Assembly: GCF_005502465.1 (NCBI RefSeq)
Contig: NZ_SCOT01000004.1
Coordinates: 1 to 64,000 of the forward strand
Reading direction: 5' to 3'
DNA from: Sphingopyxis sp. L1A2A
GTDB lineage: Bacteria; Pseudomonadota; Alphaproteobacteria; Sphingomonadales; Sphingomonadaceae
Length of the DNA: 64,000 bases
The notes beneath the pieces were generated by a model, which saw only the letters and a program-made list of their open reading frames with translations, was not told the DNA's origin and did no database searches. The translations under genes were made by a program, and so were the position numbers. Of this stretch, positions 11,353 to 19,952 are shown piece by piece. Numbering within the stretch: position 1 is the stretch's first letter; the number at the start of each line of letters is the position of its first letter.

Positions 11353-12156
11353 TCAATCCACAAAATTCGGCTTCCGCTTCTCCATCTCCGCCATCACCGC
11401 TTCCATCTGGTTCGGGGTACGGATGACCTTCACCTGCTCGTCGCTTTCCGCCTGTAAAATCTCTGCGTCGCTCGCATCGGCGAGCATGTTGCAAAGCCGC
11501 TTGGCGCCGCGGATCGCATGCGGATTCTTGTCGGCGATCACCGCGGCCAGCTCCATCGCCTTGGCCAGCGGATCGTCCGAAACATGCGTCGCAAAGCCGA
11601 GCAGCTTGGCCTCCGACCCGTTGAATTCGCGGTTGGTATAGATCATCTCGCGCAGCACATCGTCGGCGACCTGCGTGCGCCACAGCGCCATCCCGGCGAC
11701 GTCGGGGACCAGCCCCCAGCGCATTTCCATGATCGCGATGCGCGTGTCGGGGTGGACGATACGGATGTCCGCGGCGGCCATGATCTGGCTGCCCGCCCCG
11801 AACGCCACCCCATGCACCGCCGCGATCACCGGCACCGGAATTTCGCGCCAGCCCCACGCGGCATATTGCGGGCCGTTGGCAATCCCGTGCGCGCGTTCGT
11901 TCAGACTGCCGCCGGTGCTGCTCGTCCCCGGCGCGCGCTCGCCGCTCAGGCTGGCGAGGTCGAGCCCGGCGCAAAAGGCGCGGCCCTCCCCCGACAGCAC
12001 GACGACGCGCAGCCCCGCCATGGCTTTGAGCGTGTCGATCGCCTCGGTCAGCGCCGCCCACATGGCGGGGTCGAGCGCGTTCATCTTGTCGGCGCGGATC
12101 AGCCGGACGTCGGCGATGCCGCCGTCCAGCATGGTGACGGAAATCCGGTCTTTCAT
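11353..12156 (-). CDS. Enoyl-CoA hydratase/isomerase family protein (crotonase)
   Basis: A 267-residue crotonase-fold protein acting on acyl-CoA thioesters. The oxyanion-hole segments are visible as GRAFCAGLDLASL and the later HGVAFGAGSQIMAAADIRI. The usual glutamates are not obvious: the second catalytic position sits in EMRWGLVPDVAG, where glutamate follows the region, so the exact reaction is unclear. I start at 12156, where AAGGA is spaced 7 bases away; the frame stays open to 12183. It is the last gene of a leftward operon with an HCCA-isomerase-like gene and an acyl-CoA ligase. Confidence 0.87.
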   Translation of the reverse strand: MKDRISVTMLDGGIADVRLIRADKMNALDPAMWAALTEAIDTLKAMAGLRVVVLSGEGRAFCAGLDLASLSGERAPGTSSTGGSLNERAHGIANGPQYAAWGWREIPVPVIAAVHGVAFGAGSQIMAAADIRIVHPDTRIAIMEMRWGLVPDVAGMALWRTQVADDVLREMIYTNREFNGSEAKLLGFATHVSDDPLAKAMELAAVIADKNPHAIRGAKRLCNMLADASDAEILQAESDEQVKVIRTPNQMEAVMAEMEKRKPNFVD

Positions 12157-12173
12157 GGGAGAGTCCTTCATGT

Positions 12174-12782
12174 TCAGCGGCACAGCGCCGCTTCGACGAG
12201 CGGCAGTTGGTCGTTGCCGAAATACATATTGTCACCATCGACGAACATCGTCGGCGACCCATAGCCGCCGCGCGCGATCACCTCGTCCGTGTTGGCGCGC
12301 AGCCGCGTCTTGACCGGGTCGCTCGCTGCTGCGGCGCGGATCGCGGCGCCGTCGAGCCCTGCCGCCGTCGCCGCCGCTTCGAGCACGTCGGGATCGTCCA
12401 GATTGTCCTGGGCGCCAAAATAGCTGGCGAACGCGGCGCGCGAAAAGGCGATCAACGCCGGCTGGTCATCCTCGAGTGCGGCGGCAAAGCGCATCGCGTT
12501 GACGCTCTTTGCCGGGTGCCATTGCGAGGGGAAATTCATCGCGACCCCGGCCAGCCGTGCCCAGTCGCCCAATATCTTCCAGCTATGCTGGAGTTTGCGG
12601 TTGTCGGCCTGTTCGCGCGCCGCATAGACGCCTTGGTTGACCGCGTTGAACACCCCGCCGACCAGAATCGGCCGAAAGGTCGCCGCCGCCCCGCTCTGCG
12701 CGATGATGGCCTGGACATTGGTGAACGCCAGATAGGTCCAGGGCGACGAAAGATCGAAGAAAAACTCCAGCCGACGCGGCAT
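12174..12782 (-). CDS. 2-hydroxychromene-2-carboxylate isomerase family protein (DsbA/kappa-GST fold)
   Basis: A 202-residue thioredoxin-fold protein of the HCCA-isomerase (NahD) family, glutathione-dependent in characterised members. The N-terminal FFFDLSSPWTYLA carries the conserved serine that activates glutathione. The C-terminal GGYGSPTMFVDGDNMYFGNDQ is the cis-proline region and substrate loop. Its start overlaps the stop of the acyl-CoA ligase gene (ATGA), and it precedes a crotonase gene. Together they suggest CoA-dependent breakdown of an aromatic or alicyclic acid. The naphthalene role of NahD should not be assumed here, because no naphthalene upper pathway is adjacent. Confidence 0.88.
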   Translation of the reverse strand: MPRRLEFFFDLSSPWTYLAFTNVQAIIAQSGAAATFRPILVGGVFNAVNQGVYAAREQADNRKLQHSWKILGDWARLAGVAMNFPSQWHPAKSVNAMRFAAALEDDQPALIAFSRAAFASYFGAQDNLDDPDVLEAAATAAGLDGAAIRAAAASDPVKTRLRANTDEVIARGGYGSPTMFVDGDNMYFGNDQLPLVEAALCR

Positions 12783-14308
12783 CACGTTTTCGCCTTGTCC
12801 CAATATTGGTCGCGCAGCAGGCGCTTGTAGAGCTTGCCGGTGTCGTGCCGCGGCAGCGCCTCCATGAAGTCGATGCGGCGCGGGATTTTGACCCCCGACA
12901 ATTTTTCGCGCGCATAGCCGATCAGCTCGTCGCGCAGCGCATCGGTCGCATCGGCCATGTCGGCGGGCTGGATCACCGCGATCACTTCTTCGCCCATTTC
13001 GTCGTGCGGTCCGCCGACCACCGCGACGTCGGCAACCTTCGGATGGGTGACAAGATGGTTTTCGATTTCCTGCGGATAGACGTTCACCCCGCCGGTGATG
13101 ATCATGAAGCTCTTGCGGTCGGTCAGATAGAGGAAGCCTTCGTCGTCCAGCTTGCCGACATCGCCCAGCGTCGACCAGCCCCGCGAATTGCGGCTCGACG
13201 CGGTTTTTTCGCTGTCGCCATGATATTCGAAGACATTCTCGCTTTCGAAGAAAACAGTGCCTTCCTCGTCCGGCCCCAGCTCGGTCTCATTATCCTCGCC
13301 CATGATATGCACCGCGCCCAGGATCGGGCGGCCGACGGTGCCTTTGTGGGTCAGCCAGTCGGGGCTGGAGACAAAGGTCATGCCATTGCCTTCCGACCCC
13401 GCATAATATTCGAACAGCACCGGTCCCCACCAGTCGATCATCGCTTGCTTGACGGGGATAGGACACGGCGCGGCGGCGTGGATCGCGACCTTGAGCGAAG
13501 AGGTGTCGTAGCGCGTGCGGACCTCCTCGTGCAGTTTGAGCATCCGCACAAAATGGGTCGGCACCCACTGGCTGGAATTGACGCGATATTTTTCGATATG
13601 CGCCAGCGCCGCTTCGGGATCGAATTTCTTCATCAGGACGACGGTGCCGCCGAGCCGGTGGATCGTCATCGACCAGCGCAGCGGCGCAGCGTGGTAGAGC
13701 GGCGCGGGCGACAGGTAGATGCTGTCCGAATTGATCTGGAACACTGCCGAGGCGAGCATGACGAGACTGTTGGTCGCGTCGATCGCGGGTTCCTCGGGCA
13801 GCGGGACGCGCACCCCCTTGGGCCGCCCGGTCGTCCCCGACGAATAGAGCATGTCGACCCCGGCGCGCTCGTCGGCGACGGGGGTCGCAGGCATCGCGGC
13901 GACCGCGTCTTCCCAGCTAGCCCAGCCTGCGATCTCGCCGCCCATCGCAAAGCGGGTAATCGTCGTGGTCAGTTGCTGCGCTGCGGCGCCCAGGCTGGCC
14001 GACACGACGAGCATCTTCGCGCCCGAATTTTCGAGGATATAATCGGTCTCGTCCTGCGTCAGCCGCGACGAGATGCAGACATAACGCAGCCCCGAACGCT
14101 GCGCGCCCCAGGTCAGCCCGTAATAATGCGGCGTGTTTTCGAGCATGAAAGCGACGACATCCTCATGCCCCAGCCCGTGGGCGCGAAACAGCTGCGCGGC
14201 GCGATTCGACGCGGCGTCGAGCGCACCATAGCTGATCGCCTCGCCCGTCTCGGCGACGATAATCGCGGGTTTGTCGGGGTTGCTGCGGGCATGGACGGAA
14301 GGGTGCAT
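12782..14308 (-). CDS. Acyl-CoA synthetase (AMP-forming)
   Basis: A 508-residue member of the ANL superfamily. It activates a carboxylic acid to its CoA thioester via an acyl-adenylate. The phosphate-binding motif appears as MLYSSGTTGRPKG, the adenylate motif as FEYYAGSEGNG, and the hinge region as LYLTDRKSFMIITGG with the catalytic lysine near the end (GKLYKR). The substrate cannot be read; the FadD3/medium-chain group is closest in layout. It is the first gene of a three-gene leftward operon with an HCCA-isomerase-like protein and a crotonase. Confidence 0.9.
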   Translation of the reverse strand: MHPSVHARSNPDKPAIIVAETGEAISYGALDAASNRAAQLFRAHGLGHEDVVAFMLENTPHYYGLTWGAQRSGLRYVCISSRLTQDETDYILENSGAKMLVVSASLGAAAQQLTTTITRFAMGGEIAGWASWEDAVAAMPATPVADERAGVDMLYSSGTTGRPKGVRVPLPEEPAIDATNSLVMLASAVFQINSDSIYLSPAPLYHAAPLRWSMTIHRLGGTVVLMKKFDPEAALAHIEKYRVNSSQWVPTHFVRMLKLHEEVRTRYDTSSLKVAIHAAAPCPIPVKQAMIDWWGPVLFEYYAGSEGNGMTFVSSPDWLTHKGTVGRPILGAVHIMGEDNETELGPDEEGTVFFESENVFEYHGDSEKTASSRNSRGWSTLGDVGKLDDEGFLYLTDRKSFMIITGGVNVYPQEIENHLVTHPKVADVAVVGGPHDEMGEEVIAVIQPADMADATDALRDELIGYAREKLSGVKIPRRIDFMEALPRHDTGKLYKRLLRDQYWDKAKT

Positions 14309-14398
14309 CGGGCCATCATCTCCGGAATCGTTGATTTCTTATGTCGAAGATCAGTAGCAACCTGAAACTTTCGGTCAAGCGAGGCTGCGTCGCCGCGC

Positions 14399-15112
14399 CT
14401 AATCGGGCCGCGACCGCAGCGCATAGCCCTGCCCCTTCACCGTCCGCAGCATCGGCCAGGCGAAACCCCGATCGACCTTGGCGCGCAGCCGCGACATATG
14501 CACCTCGACGCGGTTGGTGCCGGGGTCGAAATCAAGCCGCCACACCGCCCTGAGCAGCGCCGCGCGCGAAATCGGGCGGTCGGGGACGCGCGCCAGATTC
14601 GCCAGCAGGTCGAATTCGCGCAGCGGCAGGCGGATCAACCGCCCCGCGCGCTCGACCCGCCGGTCGATCAGGTCGATGCGAAGTTCGCCCTCACCCAGCT
14701 GTCCAGCGGCAATGCGGCTGCGCCGGAGCAGGCTGGCGATCCGCGCCACGACCTCGGGCAGATTGCCGGTCCACCCGACCGCATCGTCGGCACCGGCCCC
14801 CAGCGCCACCATGCGGTCGGCGAGCGACTCGCGGTCCGACACGATAAGCAGCGGCCGGCGCCCGGCGATCGATCGCGCCAGACGGACAAACTCGGCGGGC
14901 TCCTGCCAATCGAGAAACGGGTTGATCAGCAGCAGGTCGAAACAGCAATCGACCCAATGCCGCAGGCCATTGACCTGCGGCGGCAACATCCGCGCCGCGC
15001 ATCCGCCAGCTTCGATCGCGTCGCGGAGCGCTTCGGCGCGCGGCGCGTGTGGATGATAGAGAGCGACGCGCAATTTGCTGTCGCCCATTCCGGCAAGACC
15101 CGATGATGCCAT
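14399..15112 (-). CDS. OmpR-type response regulator with atypical receiver
   Basis: About 237 residues. The C-terminal half is an OmpR/PhoB winged helix: LPLREFDLLANLARVPDRPI, then RTNRVEVHMSRLRAKV-like recognition helix and MLRTVKGQGYALR wing. The N-terminal half has the length of a receiver domain but lacks the usual acidic pair after strand 1 (VALYHPHA). The phosphoacceptor position is Asn64 (LLLINPF) instead of Asp. It is therefore probably phosphorylation-independent. I chose 15112 as start; 15088 is also possible. No histidine kinase is adjacent. It is divergent from the second acyl-CoA ligase gene. Confidence 0.82.
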   Translation of the reverse strand: MASSGLAGMGDSKLRVALYHPHAPRAEALRDAIEAGGCAARMLPPQVNGLRHWVDCCFDLLLINPFLDWQEPAEFVRLARSIAGRRPLLIVSDRESLADRMVALGAGADDAVGWTGNLPEVVARIASLLRRSRIAAGQLGEGELRIDLIDRRVERAGRLIRLPLREFDLLANLARVPDRPISRAALLRAVWRLDFDPGTNRVEVHMSRLRAKVDRGFAWPMLRTVKGQGYALRSRPD

Positions 15113-15199
15113 CTGCCCCCCCCGTCGTCGTCGCAACATCCTGTCGCGCCGCCGCCCCACCGGCATTGCACCACCTTTTGGCTGTGCTAACCGATAGGC

Positions 15200-16732
15200 A
15201 TGACCAGTATCGAAATGCTTGACGGCGACTTCGCCACCCTGCCCGACCTTGTCCGTGCCCATGCCGAGGAACGTCCGGATGCCGTAGCGGCTGCCGATCC
15301 GGCGCGGCGGCTGAGCTGGTCCGAACTGGATCAATTGACCGACCGAATCGCCGCGCGGTTACAGCAGGACGGGTTTGCCAAGGGCGAGCGCACCGCGATC
15401 GCAGGGCTCAACAGCGTCGAGCAGATGGCGGTCATCCTCGGCACGCTGCGCGCCGGCGGGGTCGCCGGGCTGGTCACCAACAGCGCGACGGGCGAGCAGA
15501 TGGCGGCGATGATCGCCGATACCGGGGCGCGGCATCTGTTCCTCGATGCCGCTGCCAGAGCGAGCCTGGAGGGCCAGGTCATCACCGCGAGCGACCTGAT
15601 CGCGATGGACGGCAGCGATGCGGGGACACCGCTCGACGCCTGGCTGTCGCTGGCGGGCGCCAAACCAGCGCCCGTCGACATCCAGCCCGAGGACGGCTTC
15701 AATATCATCTATTCGTCGGGGACGACGGGAACGCCAAAGGGCATCGTCCACAGCCATGCGATGCGCTGGCAGCATATCATCCGCGGCGCGCCCGCTTATG
15801 GTCCGAATGCGGTGACGATATTGTCGACCCCGCTCTATTCGAACACGACGATGGCCAGTTTCATGCCCACCGTCGGGTCGGGCGGGCAGACCGTCTTGAT
15901 GAAGAAATTCGACGCGCGCGGGTTCCTTGAGCTGGCGGCGCGCGAGCGCGCGACCAACACGATGCTCGTGCCGGTGCAGTATCGCCGCATCATGGCGCTG
16001 GAGGATTTCGCCAGCTTCGACCTCAACAGCTTTGTCGTCAAATATTGCACCTCGGCGCCCTTCCCCGCCTCGCTCAAGGCCGATGTGCTCGCGCGCTGGC
16101 CCGGCGGGCTGGTTGAAATTTACGGGATGACCGAGGGCGGGGCGGCGTTCATTCTGGAAGCGCATCAATTCCCGGACAAGCTGCACACCGTCGGCCGCCC
16201 CGCGCCGGGGCATATCGCGAAAGTGATCGACGAGGACGGCAACGAACTGCCGCAAGGGTCGGTCGGCGAAGTCGTCGGCCGCTCGCCCGCGATGATGACC
16301 GGTTACAACAACCGTCCCGACGCGACGAAAGCGATGCACTGGTACGACGGAGAGGGAAATCTCTTCTATCGCCACGGCGACATCGGGCGGATCGACGAGG
16401 ACGGATTCCTGACCCTGATGGACCGCGCCAAGGACATGATCATTTCGGGCGGCTTCAATATTTTCCCGAGCGACCTAGAAGCGATCCTGCTCGCTGACGA
16501 CCGCGTCGTCGAGGCTGCGGTGGTCGGGATGCCGAGCGAGGAATGGGGCGAGACCCCGGTCGCGTTCGTGGTGCTGAAGGATGGCGCCGATGCCGAGGCG
16601 GTTCGCGAGACATGCAACGCCAAGGTCGGCAAGACCCAGCGGCTGAGCGCGATTACCGTCGTCGCCGAACTGCCGCGCAGCCCGATCGGTAAGGTGCTGA
16701 AGCGCGAATTGCGGGACGCTTACACCGCTTGA
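15200..16732 (+). CDS. Acyl-CoA synthetase (AMP-forming)
   Basis: A 510-residue ANL-superfamily ligase. Motifs are IIYSSGTTGTPKGIVHS (phosphate-binding loop), EIYGMTEGG (adenine binding), LTLMDRAKDMIISGGFNI (hinge) and the catalytic lysine in PIGKVLKRELR. It forms an acyl-CoA from a free acid; the chain type is not evident. It is transcribed alone, 87 bases from the divergent regulator gene, which might control it. It is not a close copy of the ligase at 12782-14308: the two differ throughout the acyl-binding region. Confidence 0.9.
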   Translation: MTSIEMLDGDFATLPDLVRAHAEERPDAVAAADPARRLSWSELDQLTDRIAARLQQDGFAKGERTAIAGLNSVEQMAVILGTLRAGGVAGLVTNSATGEQMAAMIADTGARHLFLDAAARASLEGQVITASDLIAMDGSDAGTPLDAWLSLAGAKPAPVDIQPEDGFNIIYSSGTTGTPKGIVHSHAMRWQHIIRGAPAYGPNAVTILSTPLYSNTTMASFMPTVGSGGQTVLMKKFDARGFLELAARERATNTMLVPVQYRRIMALEDFASFDLNSFVVKYCTSAPFPASLKADVLARWPGGLVEIYGMTEGGAAFILEAHQFPDKLHTVGRPAPGHIAKVIDEDGNELPQGSVGEVVGRSPAMMTGYNNRPDATKAMHWYDGEGNLFYRHGDIGRIDEDGFLTLMDRAKDMIISGGFNIFPSDLEAILLADDRVVEAAVVGMPSEEWGETPVAFVVLKDGADAEAVRETCNAKVGKTQRLSAITVVAELPRSPIGKVLKRELRDAYTA

Positions 16733-16868
16733 TCCTCCCTGTGGCGAAGCCATGGGGAGGTGGCAGCGCGTAGCGCTGACGGAGGGGCTTTGGCGCTGCC
16801 GTCGCGGCCCCTCCACCATTCGCTTCGCGAACGGTCCCCCTCCCCATCGCTGCGCGACAGGGAGGATT
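16731..16868. repeat. GC-rich inverted-repeat element between convergent genes
   Basis: Outer arms at about 16731-16760 and 16839-16868 are largely complementary: GATCCTCCCTGT against ACAGGGAGGATT, and CATGGGGAGG against CCTCCCCATCG. Inner segments GGCAGCG/CGCTGCC also pair. This gives a long imperfect hairpin of about 138 bases. It starts inside the stop codon of the acyl-CoA ligase gene and ends just before the convergent NadR-like gene. It looks like a non-autonomous palindromic repeat that may also terminate transcription. Confidence 0.7.
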
Positions 16869-16875
16869 AATCAAA

Positions 16876-17394
16876 TCAGACCAACCCCGCCGCCGCGATC
16901 GCCGCCAGCGCACTGCGCAGCCGAGCGTCGCCGTCACCCTCGACCCAGGCCCATTTCAGCTTTCGCCGATCGAGTTCGCCAATCGCAACGTCCATGAACT
17001 GCCGCCGCGCCAGGTCGCTGCCGAACAGGCGGGTGCCGTCCTCCTGCCATTCGAGGTCCATCGCCGGGACCAGATAAAGGTCCGCGACATCGTCCCACCG
17101 ATCGATTTCAGGCAGGCGGCGGCCGAGCAGCATGATTGCCCACGCCTGCGTCATCAGCGCGTCGGTGTCGGAGATCAGCCAGTCGGGGTTTTGCTCGCGG
17201 GCCAGCCTGGTCGCCGCGACATGCCCGTCGAAAATCGCCAGCAGGTCGATGTCGTCCAGATCGGTGCCATTGGCCTCTGCATAAGTGCGGCCATATTCGG
17301 GAACGACCAGCCCGCCCAGCCGCAGGGCCAGGCGCGGTGCCAGCGTCGATTTGCCGGTGCTTTCGGCGCCGTGGAAACAGATATGGTGCGTCAT
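16876..17394 (-). CDS. NadR-like P-loop kinase (ribosylnicotinamide kinase-like)
   Basis: A 172-residue ATPase/kinase. It has a Walker A motif GAESTGKST and the segment VPEYGRTYAEANGTDLDDID, typical of the ribosylnicotinamide kinase domain of NadR. ISDTDALMTQAW is the Walker B-like strand. It probably phosphorylates nicotinamide riboside to NMN. The start overlaps the stop of pnuC (ATGA), so transporter and kinase are made together, which supports an NAD-salvage role. The adenylyltransferase domain of full-length NadR is absent. Confidence 0.88.
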   Translation of the reverse strand: MTHHICFHGAESTGKSTLAPRLALRLGGLVVPEYGRTYAEANGTDLDDIDLLAIFDGHVAATRLAREQNPDWLISDTDALMTQAWAIMLLGRRLPEIDRWDDVADLYLVPAMDLEWQEDGTRLFGSDLARRQFMDVAIGELDRRKLKWAWVEGDGDARLRSALAAIAAAGLV

Positions 17395-17960
17395 AGCGCC
17401 ACCCTGCCCGTTGCCGCGGCGCGGCGCCACTGGATCAGCCCGTCGATCGACAGGCCGAGCAGCACGACATAGACCGCGCTGGTCGCATAGAGGCCGCGCG
17501 AGGCGAACAGCGGGATCGCGATCAGGTCGACGAGAATCCACAGATACCAGCTTTCGACCCGCCGCCGCGCGAGCAGCCATTGCGCCGTGATACTGAGCAT
17601 CGCGATCGCACCGTCGATCCACGGCGCGACGGCATCGGTATGGCGGTCCATCGCAAAGCTCCACGCGGCCCACGCGATGATCGTCACCGCGGCCCAGATA
17701 TGGCGCGATTGGGCGTCCAGCCAGCCGACCGGCACCCCGCTGTCGTCCTTGGCGCGCAGCCAGCTGGCCCAGCCGTAAAGATTGAGCGCGAAGAAAAAGC
17801 CCTGCAATACCATGTCGCTGTACAGCCGCGCGTCATAGAAAACGATCGCGTAAAGGCTGACCGCGACGAGCGCGAAGGGATAGTTCCACACGCTGCGCAG
17901 CGCCACGAGCGCCACGTTGATCAGCACCAGCGCCGCCGCCAGCCATTCGAGCTGGCTCAT
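17391..17960 (-). CDS. pnuC: Nicotinamide riboside transporter PnuC
   Basis: A 189-residue inner-membrane protein with about six or seven helices. It has the PnuC signatures WNYPFALVAVSLYAIVFY and NLYGWASWL, and the C-terminal SWYLWILVDLIAIPLF. It takes up nicotinamide riboside by facilitated diffusion, trapped by the kinase encoded next to it. Its start overlaps the crtB stop by 4 bp and its stop overlaps the kinase start by 4 bp, so it is coupled to carotenoid genes. No NAD-responsive riboswitch is visible because there is no separate leader. Confidence 0.93.
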   Translation of the reverse strand: MSQLEWLAAALVLINVALVALRSVWNYPFALVAVSLYAIVFYDARLYSDMVLQGFFFALNLYGWASWLRAKDDSGVPVGWLDAQSRHIWAAVTIIAWAAWSFAMDRHTDAVAPWIDGAIAMLSITAQWLLARRRVESWYLWILVDLIAIPLFASRGLYATSAVYVVLLGLSIDGLIQWRRAAATGRVAL

Positions 17961-18931
17961 GCGGCGGGTTCCAGCCCCGCCGCATCCACGCGCGGGCGCG
18001 TCCACAGCCCGTCGCGGCTGATCCGGCGGCCCGGCGGGCGGCGCAGCACCGACCAGCCGGCGCGCGCGATCCAGCCGAACTTGGCCAGCCGCGTCGTGCT
18101 GGCGCGGTGGTCCCACGCATGGTCGCCGCGGGCACGGACTTCGCGCGCGATGTCGCCGTAAATGCCCGCGGCGGCGAGCACCGCCCAGCGGCTGCGCGGC
18201 TGCAGTTTGCGCGCGCCCCAGCGCGCCGACGCCTCATATTCCTCAGCCATTTCGGCGAGCCATTTGGCCATGACCGACAACCGCCCGCGAAAAGCGGGGT
18301 GCATATGTTGGCCGGGCGGAATGTCGAGTTCGACCATCCATTCCATCGGCAGGTAACAGCGGTCGGCGGCGGCATCCTCGGCCACATCGCGCGCGATATT
18401 GGCGAGCTGAAACGCGATGCCGAGGTCGGACGCGCGATCGAGCGTCGCTTCGTCGGCGGGATCGACCCCCATGACCTGTGCCATTGCGACCCCGACTGCG
18501 CCGGCGACATGATAGCAATAACGCAGCAGATCGGCCTCGCTGCGCGGGCGCCAGTCATCGGCATCGAGCGCGAAACCGGCGATGATGTCGTCGATGACCG
18601 CGCGCGGGATCGCGACGTCGGTGAGCAGATAACCGAGCGCATCGAACGCTTTGTCGCCGGTCGACTCTCCGGCGAAGGCGGCATCGGTGAGGGTGCGGAT
18701 GCGCGCGAGAGCGGCCTGCGCATCATGATCCTGCGACATCGCGCCGCCATGATCCTGTCCGTCGGTCAGATCGTCGGCAGCGCGGCACCAGGCGTAGAGC
18801 AGCCAGACGCGCTCGCGGGTTTCGCGGTCGAACAACTGGCTGGCCAGCGCGAAACTTTTCGATCCGCGCGCGATGCTGTCGTGCGCGAAACCGTGGAGGG
18901 CGTGCGCGTCATAGACCCCCGCCGCGTCCAT
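17957..18931 (-). CDS. crtB: Phytoene synthase CrtB
   Basis: A 324-residue squalene/phytoene synthase that condenses two geranylgeranyl diphosphates into phytoene, the first carotenoid-specific step. The aspartate-rich motifs are visible: YAWCRAADDLTD (first DXXXD) and ANIARDVAEDAAADRCYLP (second), with SFALASQLF near the N-terminus. Its start overlaps the stop of the LOG-family gene by one base and its stop overlaps pnuC by 4 bp. It lies downstream of crtY and crtI, separated from them by two unrelated small genes. Confidence 0.96.
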   Translation of the reverse strand: MDAAGVYDAHALHGFAHDSIARGSKSFALASQLFDRETRERVWLLYAWCRAADDLTDGQDHGGAMSQDHDAQAALARIRTLTDAAFAGESTGDKAFDALGYLLTDVAIPRAVIDDIIAGFALDADDWRPRSEADLLRYCYHVAGAVGVAMAQVMGVDPADEATLDRASDLGIAFQLANIARDVAEDAAADRCYLPMEWMVELDIPPGQHMHPAFRGRLSVMAKWLAEMAEEYEASARWGARKLQPRSRWAVLAAAGIYGDIAREVRARGDHAWDHRASTTRLAKFGWIARAGWSVLRRPPGRRISRDGLWTRPRVDAAGLEPAA

Positions 18932-19512
18932 TATAGATCGTCGGCCTTCATCGCAAAGATCGGCGCATGGGGTTCATAGGTCGCCATCTTGTCGAGGAGG
19001 TCGTCGAGCCCGGCGTCGACGATCATGATCCCGGCGTGCGCGGGGCGGATGAAACCGACGTCGATCATATTCTGGTTGAACGCGATCAGGTCGTTGTAGA
19101 ATCCGGCGGCGTTGAGCAGTCCGACGGGCTTGCTGTGATAACCCAGCTGCGCCCAGCTGATCGCTTCCCACAATTCGTCCATCGTGCCGACCCCGCCGGG
19201 GATGGTGAGGAAACCGTCGGAGAGGTCGGTGAACATCTTCTTGCGTTCGTGCATGCCCGAAACGACGTGCAATTCGGTGCAGCCGCGGTGCGCGACTTCG
19301 GTCCCGACGAGCGCGTCGGGGATCACCCCTATGACTTCGCCGCCCGCCTCGAGCGCGCTATCAGCGACCGCGCCCATCAGCCCGAGGCGGCCACCGCCAT
19401 AGACGACGCCGATGCCGCGGTGCGCCAGCGTGCGGCCAACATGGCGCGCGGTGTCGATATAGATCGGATCGGCAGGGGTCGCGGACCCGCAATAGACGGC
19501 AAGACGTTTCAT
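18931..19512 (-). CDS. LOG family protein (nucleotide 5'-monophosphate phosphoribohydrolase-like)
   Basis: A 193-residue Rossmann-like protein of the LOG/YvdD family. The signature PGGVGTMDELWE is present, together with the nucleotide loop YGGGRLGLMGAVADSAL. Characterised members hydrolyse the N-glycosidic bond of cytokinin riboside monophosphate or of other nucleoside monophosphates. A role in purine/NAD-related nucleotide turnover is more likely in this bacterium. It sits inside the carotenoid chain between crtI and crtB, with 4-bp and 1-bp overlaps on each side. Confidence 0.92.
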   Translation of the reverse strand: MKRLAVYCGSATPADPIYIDTARHVGRTLAHRGIGVVYGGGRLGLMGAVADSALEAGGEVIGVIPDALVGTEVAHRGCTELHVVSGMHERKKMFTDLSDGFLTIPGGVGTMDELWEAISWAQLGYHSKPVGLLNAAGFYNDLIAFNQNMIDVGFIRPAHAGIMIVDAGLDDLLDKMATYEPHAPIFAMKADDL

Positions 19513-19952
19513 TCGGTCACTTTCAATTCGAATTTCGTTCCCTCCGGAAGGTGACGTGTCTGCTCCTCGACGCTTCCGGTGAACCGGACCAATTCGACGA
19601 TCGGCACGATCCAGAGATTCTCGGGGTTATAGTCACCTGCGAGCAGGGCATGAGGTGTCAGCGAGTAACAGCAGCCTAGTGGCGGCGCTCCTAGTCGATC
19701 TTGCGCTTGTGCAACAAGATTTTCTGCGAACCAAGCCTGTTTCACCTCAGCCTTGTTCATATGCACGAACAGTTGCTCCTCGGTGTCAGCGATGCGATCG
19801 ACCTGACGGAGCTCGGGATCGAGATACCAGAAGCGGCCATCCTCGTCGCGGATCACCAAATGGCCAACGGGGCTGATCGCCGTAACGTCTGCGGCACGCA
19901 GACCGGTCCATCCCCAACCGTCTCCAATCGCATCGATCAGTTCGTCACTCAT
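19509..19952 (-). CDS. Small protein of unknown function, possibly DUF1851/Tdi1-like
   Basis: A 147-residue soluble protein without signal or membrane helix. The segments HLVIRDEDGRFWYLDPELRQV and LGCCYSLTPHALLAGDYNPENLWIVPIVEL recall the C-terminal domain of Tdi1-type (DUF1851) proteins, some of which are type VI secretion immunity proteins. That resemblance is from memory and is weak. No toxin or secretion gene is nearby. It overlaps crtI upstream (ATGA) and the LOG gene downstream (ATGA), so it is translationally coupled within the carotenoid chain. Confidence 0.6.
   Translation of the reverse strand: MSDELIDAIGDGWGWTGLRAADVTAISPVGHLVIRDEDGRFWYLDPELRQVDRIADTEEQLFVHMNKAEVKQAWFAENLVAQAQDRLGAPPLGCCYSLTPHALLAGDYNPENLWIVPIVELVRFTGSVEEQTRHLPEGTKFELKVTE

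Noticed and set aside
12806..14365. 519-codon open frame on the plus strand
   Set aside because: Antisense of the acyl-CoA synthetase, which has all ANL motifs; the plus-strand product has none.
16731..16868. CRISPR or insertion sequence
   Set aside because: It is a single inverted repeat with no spacer series and no transposase.
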